Of a stretch of 64,000 nucleotides of DNA, positions 18,596-26,462 are shown one piece after another. A model generated the notes under the pieces. That model did no database searches, was not told where the DNA came from, and saw only the letters and a program-made list of their open reading frames with translations. The stretch covers positions 2,294,001 to 2,358,000 of the forward strand of contig NZ_CP017075.1 in assembly GCF_001742225.1 (NCBI RefSeq). The letters run 5' to 3'. Position 1 is the stretch's first letter; every line of letters begins with the position of its first letter. The translations under genes were made by a program, and so were the position numbers. This stretch comes from Novosphingobium resinovorum. Lineage in GTDB: Bacteria; Pseudomonadota; Alphaproteobacteria; Sphingomonadales; Sphingomonadaceae.

Positions 18596-18735
18596 AGTTC
18601 TTCTGCTTCGATCTCGGCAATGCGCTTGAGAAAGCCGTATCCGGCCATCTCCTGCAGCTGGGTGAGGGTAAAGGTGGCGCCGCGCCCGGTGCGCAGGGCG
18701 CTGCGGAATTTCTTGGCGATGGTCTGGGCGGTCAT
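18454..18735 (-). CDS. small phage protein overlapping int
   Basis: 93 residues from ATG 18735, with GGAGG five bases upstream. The first 50 (TIAKKFRSALRTGRGATFTL, then QLQEMAGYGFLKRIAEIEAE) look like a folded helical unit; the Pro/Ser-rich tail overlaps the start of int by 142 bases in another frame. Its place just before int would suit a recombination directionality factor, but no excisionase motif is visible and the function is unknown. Its start overlaps the methylase stop (ATGA). Confidence 0.6.
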   Translation of the reverse strand: MTAQTIAKKFRSALRTGRGATFTLTQLQEMAGYGFLKRIAEIEAEELCPVTPPPSSSATTGSTSAGTARPRTSGKSPVVSRGDLSIEALSAGM

Positions 18736-19232
18736 GCTGCCTCCGTTCTGATGGGCCTCGCGATCTGCCCCAATCCTCGCTCGTGCGCCGCGCACAGAGC
18801 CTGCACGCCTCGCTCCCCGGCTGCCCAAAGGACCGTTCCGTTGCCGGGCTGCTCGCCGCGGGAGCCGTCCGGGGCGACGAACTTGATCTTGGGGGAGACG
18901 AACATCACCATGTCCGCACGCTGCCAGCACTGCTGAAACCAGCCTGCCGACGTGCGATCAGGCGTGAGTGCGACACCGTCCCCATTGTCGAAGAATCGCT
19001 CCATCCAGAGCAACTTCGCCCGGTCGCCGTTCCCGAAAGGTGGATTCATCCAGATGAAGCCGGACCACTCCGCTTCCAGACCGTATTCGTAAAGAAAGCG
19101 GCGCGCCGGAACGCTAGTGTACGAGTGGTCGCGCGGATGGGCGACATCTAGATCGAACACTACCCCGAGTGCGTCAAAGACATACTTTGGAGTATACCAC
19201 TCGTCTGACTTGCCGCGTCGCTCGTGCGTCAT
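18732..19232 (-). CDS. phage DNA N-6-adenine methyltransferase (Dam-like)
   Basis: 166 residues. SDEWYTPKYVFDALG at the start, FDLDVAHPRDHS in the middle, and WMNPPFG (the NPPF catalytic motif) match the phage DNA_N6MTase family (PF05869 type). It methylates adenine, which can protect phage DNA from host restriction or alter regulation. ATG 19232 is taken as the start. It overlaps its neighbours by four bases on both sides, as part of the leftward early operon. Confidence 0.85.
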   Translation of the reverse strand: MTHERRGKSDEWYTPKYVFDALGVVFDLDVAHPRDHSYTSVPARRFLYEYGLEAEWSGFIWMNPPFGNGDRAKLLWMERFFDNGDGVALTPDRTSAGWFQQCWQRADMVMFVSPKIKFVAPDGSRGEQPGNGTVLWAAGERGVQALCAAHERGLGQIARPIRTEAA

Positions 19233-19528
19233 GCCTCGATCTCCAAAGCCGATGCGGGAGCCCAGCAGGCCCTGCGCACCTTGCCGTGATAGCCGCACTC
19301 GTCGCAGCCTTCGTTCGTACCGTAAGGGCACGAGCAACCGGAGCACGGCTGTGTCCATGAAACGGTGACACAGAGCTTGCCCTCAACGAATGCCCAGTTT
19401 CGGCGTCGGTCCAGCCGACGGCCCGCGCGGGCGTCGGCCTCCCCCCACGTCAGCGGCTGGTCATCGTGGTGGATCGTCCCGCCCTCCCCGATAGTGGTTT
19501 CGCCGCGAACTATGACGCGCCCGGTCAT
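19229..19528 (-). CDS. cysteine-rich hypothetical phage protein
   Basis: 99 residues. The C-terminal half has the cysteine series CSGCSCPYG and CDECGYHGK then AC, which looks like a small zinc-binding fold. The N-terminal part (VIVRGETTIGEGGTIHHDD) is beta-rich. No family recognised. Coupled by ATGA overlaps to the methylase and the upstream gene. Confidence 0.65.
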   Translation of the reverse strand: MTGRVIVRGETTIGEGGTIHHDDQPLTWGEADARAGRRLDRRRNWAFVEGKLCVTVSWTQPCSGCSCPYGTNEGCDECGYHGKVRRACWAPASALEIEA

Positions 19529-20244
19529 AAAGGCTGCTCCTGCGGCTGGACCTTCGTGGCTGCGGCGTAGGCTTCGAACGCCTCGCGATCGCCGCTGGCG
19601 CACTGCCAGGTCGGCTTGTTTGATGCGTGCGGCTGGGGGGCGCGCCGCCGGTAACCGCCCGCATAGTCCCTTCTGCGCCGCCACGTCAGTTCGGCGGGCC
19701 AATGCTGGCGGCCGGGGAAGTCGAACGAAACTGTCACCTGCTCGATGACGTGTCGCCCATCGCGCAGGATCGCATATGCGTGCTTCAGTTCGGGCACGGC
19801 GTCAGGGAAACGGCGCTTTACGATCTTGGCGAACCGGCGAAGCCAGCGCTTTTGCACATGCTCTGCTTGCGCCTTCTCCAGCGCGGCGCCTGCCTCGCAG
19901 CGGGCATCGCAATAAGCCGCGCTATGCTGGTGCCCGATCACGTCGTCCGGCTCGATCTGCTTCTCGTCGAGCATATCCTCGTCGATGCGCCCGCCGCAGC
20001 CGGAGCACTCGAAGTGCCAGCCGTGCAAGATCATCAGCCCGACGTCGAGCGCTTTGCCGTGGTACGCGTCAGCCCATGGAGCACGGTGACACGTGACATA
20101 GCTGAAATCGCCGTCCGCATACTCGTTGGCACCCTCGCGCCGCGCCGCGATGGCCGAGCGCGCGTAGATCACACCTCCGGTGCTCTCGCCCTCTTCCAGA
20201 ACGGCATAGGCGAGCATGGGCTTTTCGGACTTCGCGCGCTTCAT
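19525..20244 (-). CDS. hypothetical phage protein with two CxxC-type motifs
   Basis: 239 residues. Begins MKRAKSEKPMLAYAV; WHFECSGCGGRIDED followed by AAYCDARCE could bind one zinc. The rest is charged and helical with an Arg-rich RRRRDYAGGYRRR tail region. Unknown function; one of a run of four-base-overlapping genes in the leftward early operon. Confidence 0.7.
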   Translation of the reverse strand: MKRAKSEKPMLAYAVLEEGESTGGVIYARSAIAARREGANEYADGDFSYVTCHRAPWADAYHGKALDVGLMILHGWHFECSGCGGRIDEDMLDEKQIEPDDVIGHQHSAAYCDARCEAGAALEKAQAEHVQKRWLRRFAKIVKRRFPDAVPELKHAYAILRDGRHVIEQVTVSFDFPGRQHWPAELTWRRRRDYAGGYRRRAPQPHASNKPTWQCASGDREAFEAYAAATKVQPQEQPL

Positions 20245-20930
20245 GCCTGCACCTGGTCGATGTTGCCACGGTGCACGTCGAAGGTGACGGCGACGATCCA
20301 CGGGTTATCGTCCCAGTGCTCCCCCTCAGCGGTGTGGAGGTGGGACCAGATGCCCGCGAAGCCGCACCGGTATGTGCCCTCGGGGGACCCGGCGTAGAAA
20401 GCCTCTCCGTCGAACACGAGGCGTTCGGCCCCTTCGGCCTCGGCATCATCCTCGCTGATGTCCTGCAGGCGCTGCACGCGGACGGCGGTCACCTCAAGCC
20501 AGAGGCGGCTGGCCCAGCGCGGCATGTGGATGGAGGGGCGCCCCTTGGGCCAGTAGAAAGCTGCACCGCGCCCTGCAGGTTCGCCGTCGGCGGTGTACCA
20601 ACACGGCTTGTTTCCCCAGTCCTTCAGTTTGTAGCCGTGTGCCTCATAAGCATACGGTCCCCGGAATGCTTCGCGCACATAGAGGCGGTCGCCGACGGCA
20701 TAGGGCGGCACGATCGTCGCGCCGGTGCGGGTGTGCCAAACGCAGGGATATTCCGGCGTCTCGTTTCCATGCCGGTCGAGGATGCCAGGCCCGCCAACGG
20801 TCGATGCCTGCCACTCGCCAAGATGCTCAGGCGCAGGCGGCAGTTTGATTAGCCGTCGCGTCTGCGTCTTCCGGCCGTCGAGCAGAGCTCGCACCATAGG
20901 CGCGGAGAAGATGATACCCTTGGTCGTCAT
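20241..20930 (-). CDS. ASCH/PUA-like phage protein
   Basis: 229 residues. IIFSAPMVRALLDGRKTQTR at the start, VGDRLYVREAF in the middle, and SIHMPRWASRLWLEVTAVRV then LQDISEDDAEAEGAE and NPWIVAVTF at the end form the common phage ASCH-like protein of unknown detail (often named morphogenetic or hypothetical). ASCH domains bind RNA or nucleotides. Member of the leftward early operon. Confidence 0.82.
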   Translation of the reverse strand: MTTKGIIFSAPMVRALLDGRKTQTRRLIKLPPAPEHLGEWQASTVGGPGILDRHGNETPEYPCVWHTRTGATIVPPYAVGDRLYVREAFRGPYAYEAHGYKLKDWGNKPCWYTADGEPAGRGAAFYWPKGRPSIHMPRWASRLWLEVTAVRVQRLQDISEDDAEAEGAERLVFDGEAFYAGSPEGTYRCGFAGIWSHLHTAEGEHWDDNPWIVAVTFDVHRGNIDQVQA

Positions 20931-21109
20931 TGGCGCACCATTTCATCAGGGTTGAGGTCGAACCGCACGCACAGCTCGTGCGCGACGGTGCTGCCAACGG
21001 CGAACGTGTCCATCACCGCAACCCAGCGCGGCTGGTATCCGCGCGAGCGGCGGGGCAAGGCGATCTTCACCGCGTGGCGCAGGAGGGCTTCGTCGGACTG
21101 GCGATCCAT
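20927..21109 (-). CDS. small hypothetical phage protein
   Basis: 60 residues from ATG 21109, basic N-terminal half and acidic C terminus (RFDLNPDEMVRQ). No family recognised. It overlaps both neighbours (ATGA downstream, TGATG upstream), which supports translation. Confidence 0.6.
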   Translation of the reverse strand: MDRQSDEALLRHAVKIALPRRSRGYQPRWVAVMDTFAVGSTVAHELCVRFDLNPDEMVRQ

Positions 21110-21333
21110 CAGAAGGGAATCCCGTCTTCGTAGTTTTCGAACTCCTGGAGCACGACAGGATCGGGCCGGGTCGCCATGACGCGCGCCTCCATGACGAAGA
21201 ACTGCTGGCCGGGCTGCTCGGCTGCGAGGCGCTTAGCCTCACGCTCTGCGCGGGCAAACTCCTCGTGGCGGTATCGCGGCGGGCGATGGCCCTCCGGGTT
21301 CCAGACGATGAAGAAGGATGCGGGCTTGCTCAT
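21109..21333 (-). CDS. small hypothetical phage protein
   Basis: 74 residues: SFFIVWNPEGHRPPRYRHE, then EFARAEREAKRLAAEQPGQQ and a beta strand FFVMEARV. This resembles short phage proteins with a strand-helix-strand layout, function unknown. Overlaps its neighbours in the leftward early operon. Confidence 0.65.
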   Translation of the reverse strand: MSKPASFFIVWNPEGHRPPRYRHEEFARAEREAKRLAAEQPGQQFFVMEARVMATRPDPVVLQEFENYEDGIPF

Positions 21334-21827
21334 GCTGCGGCCTCGGCGGCTGGAAGCTGATAGGAAATGCGGTGATCGTCGGGTAGCCAGCGCCGGAAGG
21401 CGGCAACTGCGTCTTCGATGTTCGGATGCCGCCCCGTGCAGCCGCCATCGTGGCTACGCGGGAAGAACGACAGAACGAAATGCCCGTTCGCCCGCGCCTG
21501 GATCTCGACGCGGATGCGGGCCTCGTGCGCGAGCAAGACGAGCTTCGTCAGCTGGTTGCCGTCGAACGTCGACATGCGGCCATCGCGCCACGGCACCCAC
21601 ATTCCGGACCAAGCGCTGTCAGGGTTGCCCCATTTCACACGATCCCAGTTGATCGGCGCGTTGTAGATCCCGTCGCCGACCATCCCGCAGATGTCGATCA
21701 CCTTCGCCTGAAACGTCGACAGCTTCGCGGGGCGAGGCGTGAAGCCGCGCTTGGCCTTGTTCCCCTCGTTCCAGTAGCCGTTGTTCTCCTCGACCCATCC
21801 GGCGTGGTCCATGGTCGCGTAGCTCAT
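21330..21827 (-). CDS. hypothetical phage protein
   Basis: 165 residues from ATG 21827. Aromatic-rich (WVEENNGYWNEGNKAKRGF, later WSGMWVPWRDGR), with a C-terminal helix-strand part. No family recognised. Its start overlaps the stop of the upstream small gene (ATGA). Confidence 0.65.
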   Translation of the reverse strand: MSYATMDHAGWVEENNGYWNEGNKAKRGFTPRPAKLSTFQAKVIDICGMVGDGIYNAPINWDRVKWGNPDSAWSGMWVPWRDGRMSTFDGNQLTKLVLLAHEARIRVEIQARANGHFVLSFFPRSHDGGCTGRHPNIEDAVAAFRRWLPDDHRISYQLPAAEAAA

Positions 21828-22036
21828 GCGCGTTCTGCCTGTTCGATGGTCATGGGCTCGCACCGGCCGTTCGGCACGATGACGATGCTCTTGATCGCGT
21901 AGAAATTGGGGCCGCGTTCGACGATGTCGTGCAGCTGTTCGATCTCCTCGAATGAGTGCTGCCGCGTCTCGTCGCCCGCATCCCGGCGATAGGTGATGTG
22001 GGCAGTCCAGCGGTGGAGGGTTTCGATGTCGGTCAT
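21824..22036 (-). CDS. small hypothetical phage protein
   Basis: 70 residues: TDIETLHRWTAHITYRRDAG then FEEIEQLHDIVERGPNFYAI. Possible strand-helix-strand fold. Unknown function; coupled to the DUF5131 gene upstream and the hypothetical gene downstream by four-base overlaps. Confidence 0.62.
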   Translation of the reverse strand: MTDIETLHRWTAHITYRRDAGDETRQHSFEEIEQLHDIVERGPNFYAIKSIVIVPNGRCEPMTIEQAERA

Positions 22037-22956
22037 GCGGCCATCGCCTCAGGGAAGCCGTTGTGTTCGATGCCGTCGAGCAGGCGACCAGCGGCCTTCT
22101 TGCCGACCAGATCAACGTAGACGACGCGCTCGCCGTGGAAGCCAGTTCCGCCAGCCAGATTCCACCAGTGCCCCTTGGGGTGGGCTCGCCCCCACCTCCC
22201 GCAGTTGCGCCAGTCCGGGTCCTCGACGTCGCGGTCGAAGACCGTCAGGAATTCGCCCCACTGCTTGAACAGGAAGGGCACGCCTGCCTCGGCGCATTCA
22301 TCGCGCAGGGCACGAACCCAGTCAGGATGCATCGCACGCGCGCCGGGACCGCTCTCGCCGCCCACGATCACCCACCCGACGTACCGGTGCCAGTCCGGGT
22401 CCGCATCCGCGAGGCGCACCGGCCCGAGCAGCGGCTCCATGGACAGGAAGGGCTTGAGCTTCGTGACCGCCGCCGCGTCGCGGACCTTGCGTAGATCGCG
22501 CGCGGCCTCGTCCTGGTTCACGATCGTCGCGCCGATGCGGACGTTGCCGGGCACGTCGTAGGAGAACATGTTCGCCAGCATGTCGACGGCGTTGCCGATT
22601 CGCTTGGTCAGCAGCAGCCATTCCAGATCCGGCGCTTGGAGGATGGTAGCCGCGAGGCGACCGCGCCAGGAGTCATCCGCCTTGTTGTCGAACACGTCGG
22701 CAAGCGACGAGCAGAACACGCGCTGGTGACGGCCGTGCTTGGCGCGGAACTCCGCCGCACGACGCTGCCACTTGCGCGGCTGGGACCACGTGCCATCACC
22801 CGTCAGGACCGGGCGGCGGCCCCACACGGCGCGCTTGTGGCGCACTTCCATGAGGGTCTGCGCATAGCAGTGATCGCAACCCGGCGAGACCTTCGTGCAC
22901 CCGATCCACGGGTTGAAGGTGTGGTCGCACCATTCGATCTTGGTGTCGGCGGCCAT
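22033..22956 (-). CDS. phage Gp37/Gp68 family protein (DUF5131)
   Basis: 307 residues. The N-terminal TKIEWCDHTFNPWIGCTKVS followed by PGCDHCYA holds the family's conserved cysteines. Later WLLLTKRIGN, GATIVNQDEA and WVIVGGESGPGARAM complete the Gp37/Gp68 signature. The fold resembles a radical-SAM-like barrel with a cysteine cluster, but the biochemical role is unproven. Common in phages and mobile elements. Leftward early operon, just downstream of the sliding clamp. Confidence 0.85.
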   Translation of the reverse strand: MAADTKIEWCDHTFNPWIGCTKVSPGCDHCYAQTLMEVRHKRAVWGRRPVLTGDGTWSQPRKWQRRAAEFRAKHGRHQRVFCSSLADVFDNKADDSWRGRLAATILQAPDLEWLLLTKRIGNAVDMLANMFSYDVPGNVRIGATIVNQDEAARDLRKVRDAAAVTKLKPFLSMEPLLGPVRLADADPDWHRYVGWVIVGGESGPGARAMHPDWVRALRDECAEAGVPFLFKQWGEFLTVFDRDVEDPDWRNCGRWGRAHPKGHWWNLAGGTGFHGERVVYVDLVGKKAAGRLLDGIEHNGFPEAMAA

Positions 22957-22960
22957 CGCC

Positions 22961-24130
22961 TCAAACCCTCGTCGGCATGAGGACCGCCTTGAAGGCGGTG
23001 TCGGTCGGATCGGTCAGCAATGCCGGCCCGGCGCTGTCATTGAGCTGGAGCACGACCTCCTCGCCCTGCAGTGCCTGCAGAGTGTCAATCAGGTAGCGGC
23101 CGTTGAACCCGATGTGCTCGACGTCCTTGGGCACGTCGTGCTCGGCCTCGATGTCGAAGACGCTCTTGCCGAGATCGGCACTGACTAGCTCGCAGCAGAT
23201 CTTCCCCTTGGGGAACGTCAGCTTCACCGCGCGGTACTTGCCGATGTTCAGCGCGGCCACCGCGTGGACGGCCTGCACCAAGTCGGCGCGGCGAAAGCGT
23301 GCGAAGTATTTGAGGTCGGTGGGGATGATCCGATGATAGTCCGGGTACTTGCCGTCAACCAGCTTGCCCGTGACCGAGAAGCCGATGCCGTCGAGATCGC
23401 CGCGCATGGCGATACGCGTGCCGCCAGCCTGCAGGGGAAGCGTGGGGCCTTCCTTGTTCGGCACCATCGTGCGGCCGTAGGAGAAGCGCACGCCGTCCTT
23501 GGTGCGGGCGAACCGGGCCATGACCAGATTGAGCCAGGCGCGGGGGATGATCGTATCGTTCGGGATTACCCCGTCTGCATCCGGCAGGGGAATATCGACG
23601 ACGAGCAGGCGGTGGCCGTCGGTCGCGGCGAAGCGATAGGTCCAGTCCGACAGGTGACGGACGCACACGCCGTTGAGGTAGTAGCGCGTCTCCTCGGTGC
23701 TGATGGCCGCCATCACGCGCTTGAGCTGCTTGAGTTCGCCCGCACCCAGCGTCGCGCCGAACTCCTCGATCCCGACGCGATCGGGGAACGGGAAGTCGTC
23801 GGCGGGCAAGGTGCCCAGATCACTCGCCAGCTTTCCGGCCTCCAGTCGCACCGCCGCGCCCTCGTCAGGCTTGAGCGACACGGTGTCCCCGCCCGCCGTA
23901 TTGATGGCGCTGCGGACCAGGCGCGGCTGGGGCAACGTGAAGTCGCCCGCATCGCCGGTGTAAGGCATCTCGGCGCAGGTCCAGTTGTCGAGGTCGGTGC
24001 CTTCGAGGCGGAGCACGCCGTTTGCGCTGACCTTGAGATTGCCAAGGATGGGGATGGTCCAGCGGCTGGCAACGACGGCCGCCGCCAGATCGAGGGCGCG
24101 GGAGAACTGCTTGCGGTCAACTTGGATCAT
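22961..24130 (-). CDS. dnaN: phage-encoded DNA polymerase III beta subunit (sliding clamp)
   Basis: 389 residues, the usual clamp length. ISTEETRYYLNGVCVRH and FAATDGHRLLVVD match the second clamp domain; FNGRYLIDTLQALQGEEVVL and the closing FKAVLMPTRV match the third, where the peptide-binding groove lies. A ring clamp tethers DNA polymerase and other partners to DNA. Carrying its own clamp suggests the phage redirects or supplements the host replisome. The sequence departs strongly from chromosomal DnaN in domain I. Confidence 0.85.
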   Translation of the reverse strand: MIQVDRKQFSRALDLAAAVVASRWTIPILGNLKVSANGVLRLEGTDLDNWTCAEMPYTGDAGDFTLPQPRLVRSAINTAGGDTVSLKPDEGAAVRLEAGKLASDLGTLPADDFPFPDRVGIEEFGATLGAGELKQLKRVMAAISTEETRYYLNGVCVRHLSDWTYRFAATDGHRLLVVDIPLPDADGVIPNDTIIPRAWLNLVMARFARTKDGVRFSYGRTMVPNKEGPTLPLQAGGTRIAMRGDLDGIGFSVTGKLVDGKYPDYHRIIPTDLKYFARFRRADLVQAVHAVAALNIGKYRAVKLTFPKGKICCELVSADLGKSVFDIEAEHDVPKDVEHIGFNGRYLIDTLQALQGEEVVLQLNDSAGPALLTDPTDTAFKAVLMPTRV

Positions 24131-24155
24131 GACAGGGATACCTCTCGGCTGGGTG

Positions 24156-24431
24156 TCAGTGGGCGCGCCCGGCGATCTCGTCGCGGGCCTTGCGCAGAGC
24201 GATGGAAATCAGGGCGGCAAGCTGTTCGGAGCTGGGCACCTCCGGCAGGCCGGTCACCCCCTTCCAGACGCGGCGGACATGCGCGGCGACGCGCTCCTCC
24301 TCGGCCTGGGTCAGATGAAGGGTGCCCGCGGCAGCACCGGAGGCCGCGGGCAAGGTGGGGACTTCCGGAACGCGGGGGGTGGGGGAGTTCCGGCCGGCGC
24401 TTTGGGAGAGAGGCGTGCCGGGCGCGATCAT
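24156..24431 (-). CDS. hypothetical phage protein
   Basis: 91 residues from ATG 24431. A Pro/Ala-rich first third, then a helical part (LTQAEEERVAAHVRRVWKG, then SSEQLAALISIALRKARDEI). Unknown function. It lies 25 bp upstream of the clamp gene and overlaps the small membrane gene. Confidence 0.6.
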   Translation of the reverse strand: MIAPGTPLSQSAGRNSPTPRVPEVPTLPAASGAAAGTLHLTQAEEERVAAHVRRVWKGVTGLPEVPSSEQLAALISIALRKARDEIAGRAH

Positions 24432-24673
24432 TCGCCGCGCTCCGGCACGTTGCGACCCGATCGGCTCGGGACAAAAAGGCAAAGGAGGAAGAGGGAGCCC
24501 ATCGACGCGACGGCCGCAGCGATCCCGCCGCCGAGCGTCAGCCAGAAGGCATCCGACAGGATGAACGCGCGCGCCCGCTCGTTCTCCTCGGTCAGCTGAT
24601 GCGACCAGGCGTCGATACCGAACAGCATCGCGAGGCCGACGGTGAGCACGAGAGCGTAAAGCCAGCGCATCAC
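24428..24673 (-). CDS. small membrane protein
   Basis: 81 residues with two hydrophobic helices (WLYALVLTVGLAMLFGIDAW and FWLTLGGGIAAAVASMGSLF) and a short charged loop between. GTG 24673 or ATG 24670 can start it; GGGAG lies upstream. Possibly an inner-membrane protein; no family recognised. Confidence 0.65.
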   Translation of the reverse strand: MMRWLYALVLTVGLAMLFGIDAWSHQLTEENERARAFILSDAFWLTLGGGIAAAVASMGSLFLLCLFVPSRSGRNVPERGE

Positions 24674-24765
24674 AGCACTCCCATCCGGCTAGCCACGAAC
24701 ATCATCATGTCGAAGGCGTTGTCGAAGATCTCGGTGCGGCCGTTGGTGAGAGTAAGGCGGATCAC
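24670..24765 (-). CDS. very small coupled protein
   Basis: 31 residues from GTG 24765, ending in FDNAFDMMMFVASRMGVL. Both ends overlap neighbours by four bases (GTGA), and a purine-rich GGCGG lies upstream. This placement, rather than sequence similarity, is the reason to call it. Function unknown. Confidence 0.45.
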   Translation of the reverse strand: MIRLTLTNGRTEIFDNAFDMMMFVASRMGVL

Positions 24766-25097
24766 GCCGCCACCGCCTGCGCGGCGTCGCGCTTCTGTTC
24801 GAGGCCGGTCAGCAGTCGGCGCACGTCTTCCATGCGCATCGACACGAGGTCGACCTTCTCCGAGGCGTGGAAAGCCTCGTTCACGATGCCGTCGTGGTAG
24901 GCGCTGGCCTTCGAGAACGGGAACAGTCCGGCCTCGGCGATGTCGCGGGTGTATCCGCTGGCGCCACCCGTCGAGCCGCGCCGGTGCCACATGTGCCACT
25001 TGATCGACCAGATGAGCCAGCAGTGCTGATCGGCCGGGGTCGGAACCAGCTTGCGCAGGAACCGGCCGTTGCGGGTGCGGAGGCGCGGGATCTTCAC
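24762..25097 (-). CDS. hypothetical phage protein
   Basis: 111 residues. Basic N terminus (MKIPRLRTRNGRFLRK), then a Trp-rich stretch (HCWLIWSIKWHMWHRRGS) and a helical C terminus (MEDVRRLLTGLEQKRDAA). Unknown function, second gene of the leftward early operon. Confidence 0.62.
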   Translation of the reverse strand: MKIPRLRTRNGRFLRKLVPTPADQHCWLIWSIKWHMWHRRGSTGGASGYTRDIAEAGLFPFSKASAYHDGIVNEAFHASEKVDLVSMRMEDVRRLLTGLEQKRDAAQAVAA

Positions 25098-25351
25098 GAC
25101 GCCATCCGGGCCTTGATCGCGCTGGGAACGTCGAAGCCCCAGTCTTCGAGCGTCATCTCCGCCGCGATGATGGCGTAATCGAGCGCGTACTCGGGCTTCA
25201 CGCCCTGCAGTTCGAGTGCGCTCAGAAGGTTCGCGATAACCCGCGCCGCGTCGACGCGGTCGTTATCGGCGGCCCGGCGCTCGACAAACACAGCAGTCTC
25301 GCTGCCGGTCGCGGTGCCACGGGTGACGGTGAGTGAGGATGCGCACTGCAT
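25094..25351 (-). CDS. hypothetical phage protein, first gene of the leftward early operon
   Basis: 85 residues from ATG 25351 (GGAG seven bases upstream). N-terminal strand region, then helices (VDAARVIANLLSALELQG, ALDYAIIAAEMTLEDWGF). Unknown function. It is the first gene after the operator-covered leftward promoter, so it should be expressed first on induction. Confidence 0.65.
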   Translation of the reverse strand: MQCASSLTVTRGTATGSETAVFVERRAADNDRVDAARVIANLLSALELQGVKPEYALDYAIIAAEMTLEDWGFDVPSAIKARMAS

Positions 25352-25390
25352 CGGCTGTCTCCACAAGGGCGGTGTGCCCTGATGGAGAGA

Positions 25391-25431
25391 ATGCTACGCT
25401 AGGTTTTCTAGCGCGTCAATAGCTTTTCTAT
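25391..25431 (-). promoter_or_regulatory. leftward early promoter with two repressor operators
   Basis: On the minus strand TTGACG (plus 25414-25419) and TAGCAT (plus 25391-25396) are 17 bp apart. The spacer is filled exactly by the palindrome CGCTAGGTTTTCTAGCG (25397-25413, plus strand). A weaker copy, ATAGCTTTTCTAT, is centred 20 bp away at 25419-25431. The same CTAG-N5-CTAG element lies between the repressor and cro genes, so this is the probable repressor-controlled PL. Confidence 0.75.
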
Positions 25432-25439
25432 CGTACCTA

Positions 25440-25844
25440 TCAGTCGTCCCAGACGGGGTCCGGCCAGAAACCGTCGTCATTCTCTACCACTGATTCGGAA
25501 GTAACTTCGCGCCGTGGTGTCGGGAGCGCGGGCTCCTCGTCATCGAAGGCGACGCGGATCGCCGCCCCGTACTTCGTCGCCTCCTGGAAAATGGCTGTGA
25601 TCGTGTGCCCGGCCGCCATGTGCTTACCCATGCGATAGGCGTGCTCGGCGCGCAGGTATCCCATCTGGACCCCACGTTCGGAGTAGACGGCGATCGCGCG
25701 TTCGTCGGCGGGGTTTTTGGGCTCGGGTCGCAGCTCGACCGGATCGCCTGGATCGCACATGGCGATCTCAAACTGCCGCGTCGGCCCGCGCCCCTTGTTC
25801 GGGAACGCCATGCCGACGACGGCGAGGGATTGCTGGGGCGGCAT
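25440..25844 (-). CDS. HIRAN domain protein
   Basis: 134 residues. SLAVVGMAFPNKGRGPTRQF, then DPGDPVELRPEPKNPADERA, IAVYSERGVQMGYLRAEHAY and AAGHTITAIF match the HIRAN domain, which binds 3' ends of single-stranded DNA in eukaryotic HLTF and occurs alone in bacteria and phages. An acidic tail follows (PDPVWDD). It is coupled to the DUF4760 gene upstream (TGATG) and lies between the repressor and PL, so it is probably made in the lysogen. Confidence 0.82.
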   Translation of the reverse strand: MPPQQSLAVVGMAFPNKGRGPTRQFEIAMCDPGDPVELRPEPKNPADERAIAVYSERGVQMGYLRAEHAYRMGKHMAAGHTITAIFQEATKYGAAIRVAFDDEEPALPTPRREVTSESVVENDDGFWPDPVWDD

Positions 25845-26401
25845 CAGGCAGTGAAGATGCCTTTGAGCGCCTTCCATTTCCGCTTGATGATGGACGGCGG
25901 CGCTCCCCATGCGCGATCCTCTTTCCAGCGTATTGCGGTCGCTTCGAATTCGGAAAATGCGCAGGGGTTGCCGTACGTTATGCGGGCCTGGACGATGTAA
26001 TCTTTCATCGCCTCATAGTCCTTGATGTACGTGGTGTTGAACCAGGTACGGTACACGCACTCGTCGATGACGCCCTGCTGGATCGCCACGGCGGTCAATT
26101 CGTGAACGTTCAGGACGCGCCTGATGTACTGCGCCTCCTTGTCGTTGATTCGGTCCGATTTGCCGTACGTTGATGGCCGCACGTCACCAGCCTTGATCTT
26201 GTTGAACTCGGTGCGCGCATCAACGAGTTCGCGATCGGACTCCTGGTGAAGTATGAGGTCCATCGTTCCGCGACGCTTCGCCAGCGCGCGGTTATCGTTG
26301 ATCACCGCAAATGCGGCGATGGCGGACAAAACTACGGCCCCGTTTTGAATGTCGGAGCCGTAGGTATGCCAAAACTGATAACTGGTGGTGATTACGCTCA
26401 T
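25844..26401 (-). CDS. DUF4760 domain protein, possible lysogen-expressed gene
   Basis: 185 residues from ATG 26401. A weak membrane helix (GAVVLSAIAAFAVINDNRA) is followed by the DUF4760 core: RRGTMDLILHQESDRELVDA, IRRVLNVHELTAVAIQQGVI, and a WFNTTYIKDYEAMKDYIVQA stretch. The function of DUF4760 is unknown. A TTG at 26443 could extend it by 14 residues. It follows the repressor on the same strand but has its own likely promoter (26463-26491). With the HIRAN gene it occupies the rexAB position of lambda, a site for superinfection exclusion genes. Confidence 0.75.
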   Translation of the reverse strand: MSVITTSYQFWHTYGSDIQNGAVVLSAIAAFAVINDNRALAKRRGTMDLILHQESDRELVDARTEFNKIKAGDVRPSTYGKSDRINDKEAQYIRRVLNVHELTAVAIQQGVIDECVYRTWFNTTYIKDYEAMKDYIVQARITYGNPCAFSEFEATAIRWKEDRAWGAPPSIIKRKWKALKGIFTA

Positions 26402-26462
26402 TAGCGGGTTAGCCGCCAACGCCTTCACGGATGCGCATGTCAATCTCCCTCTGCACGTACTG

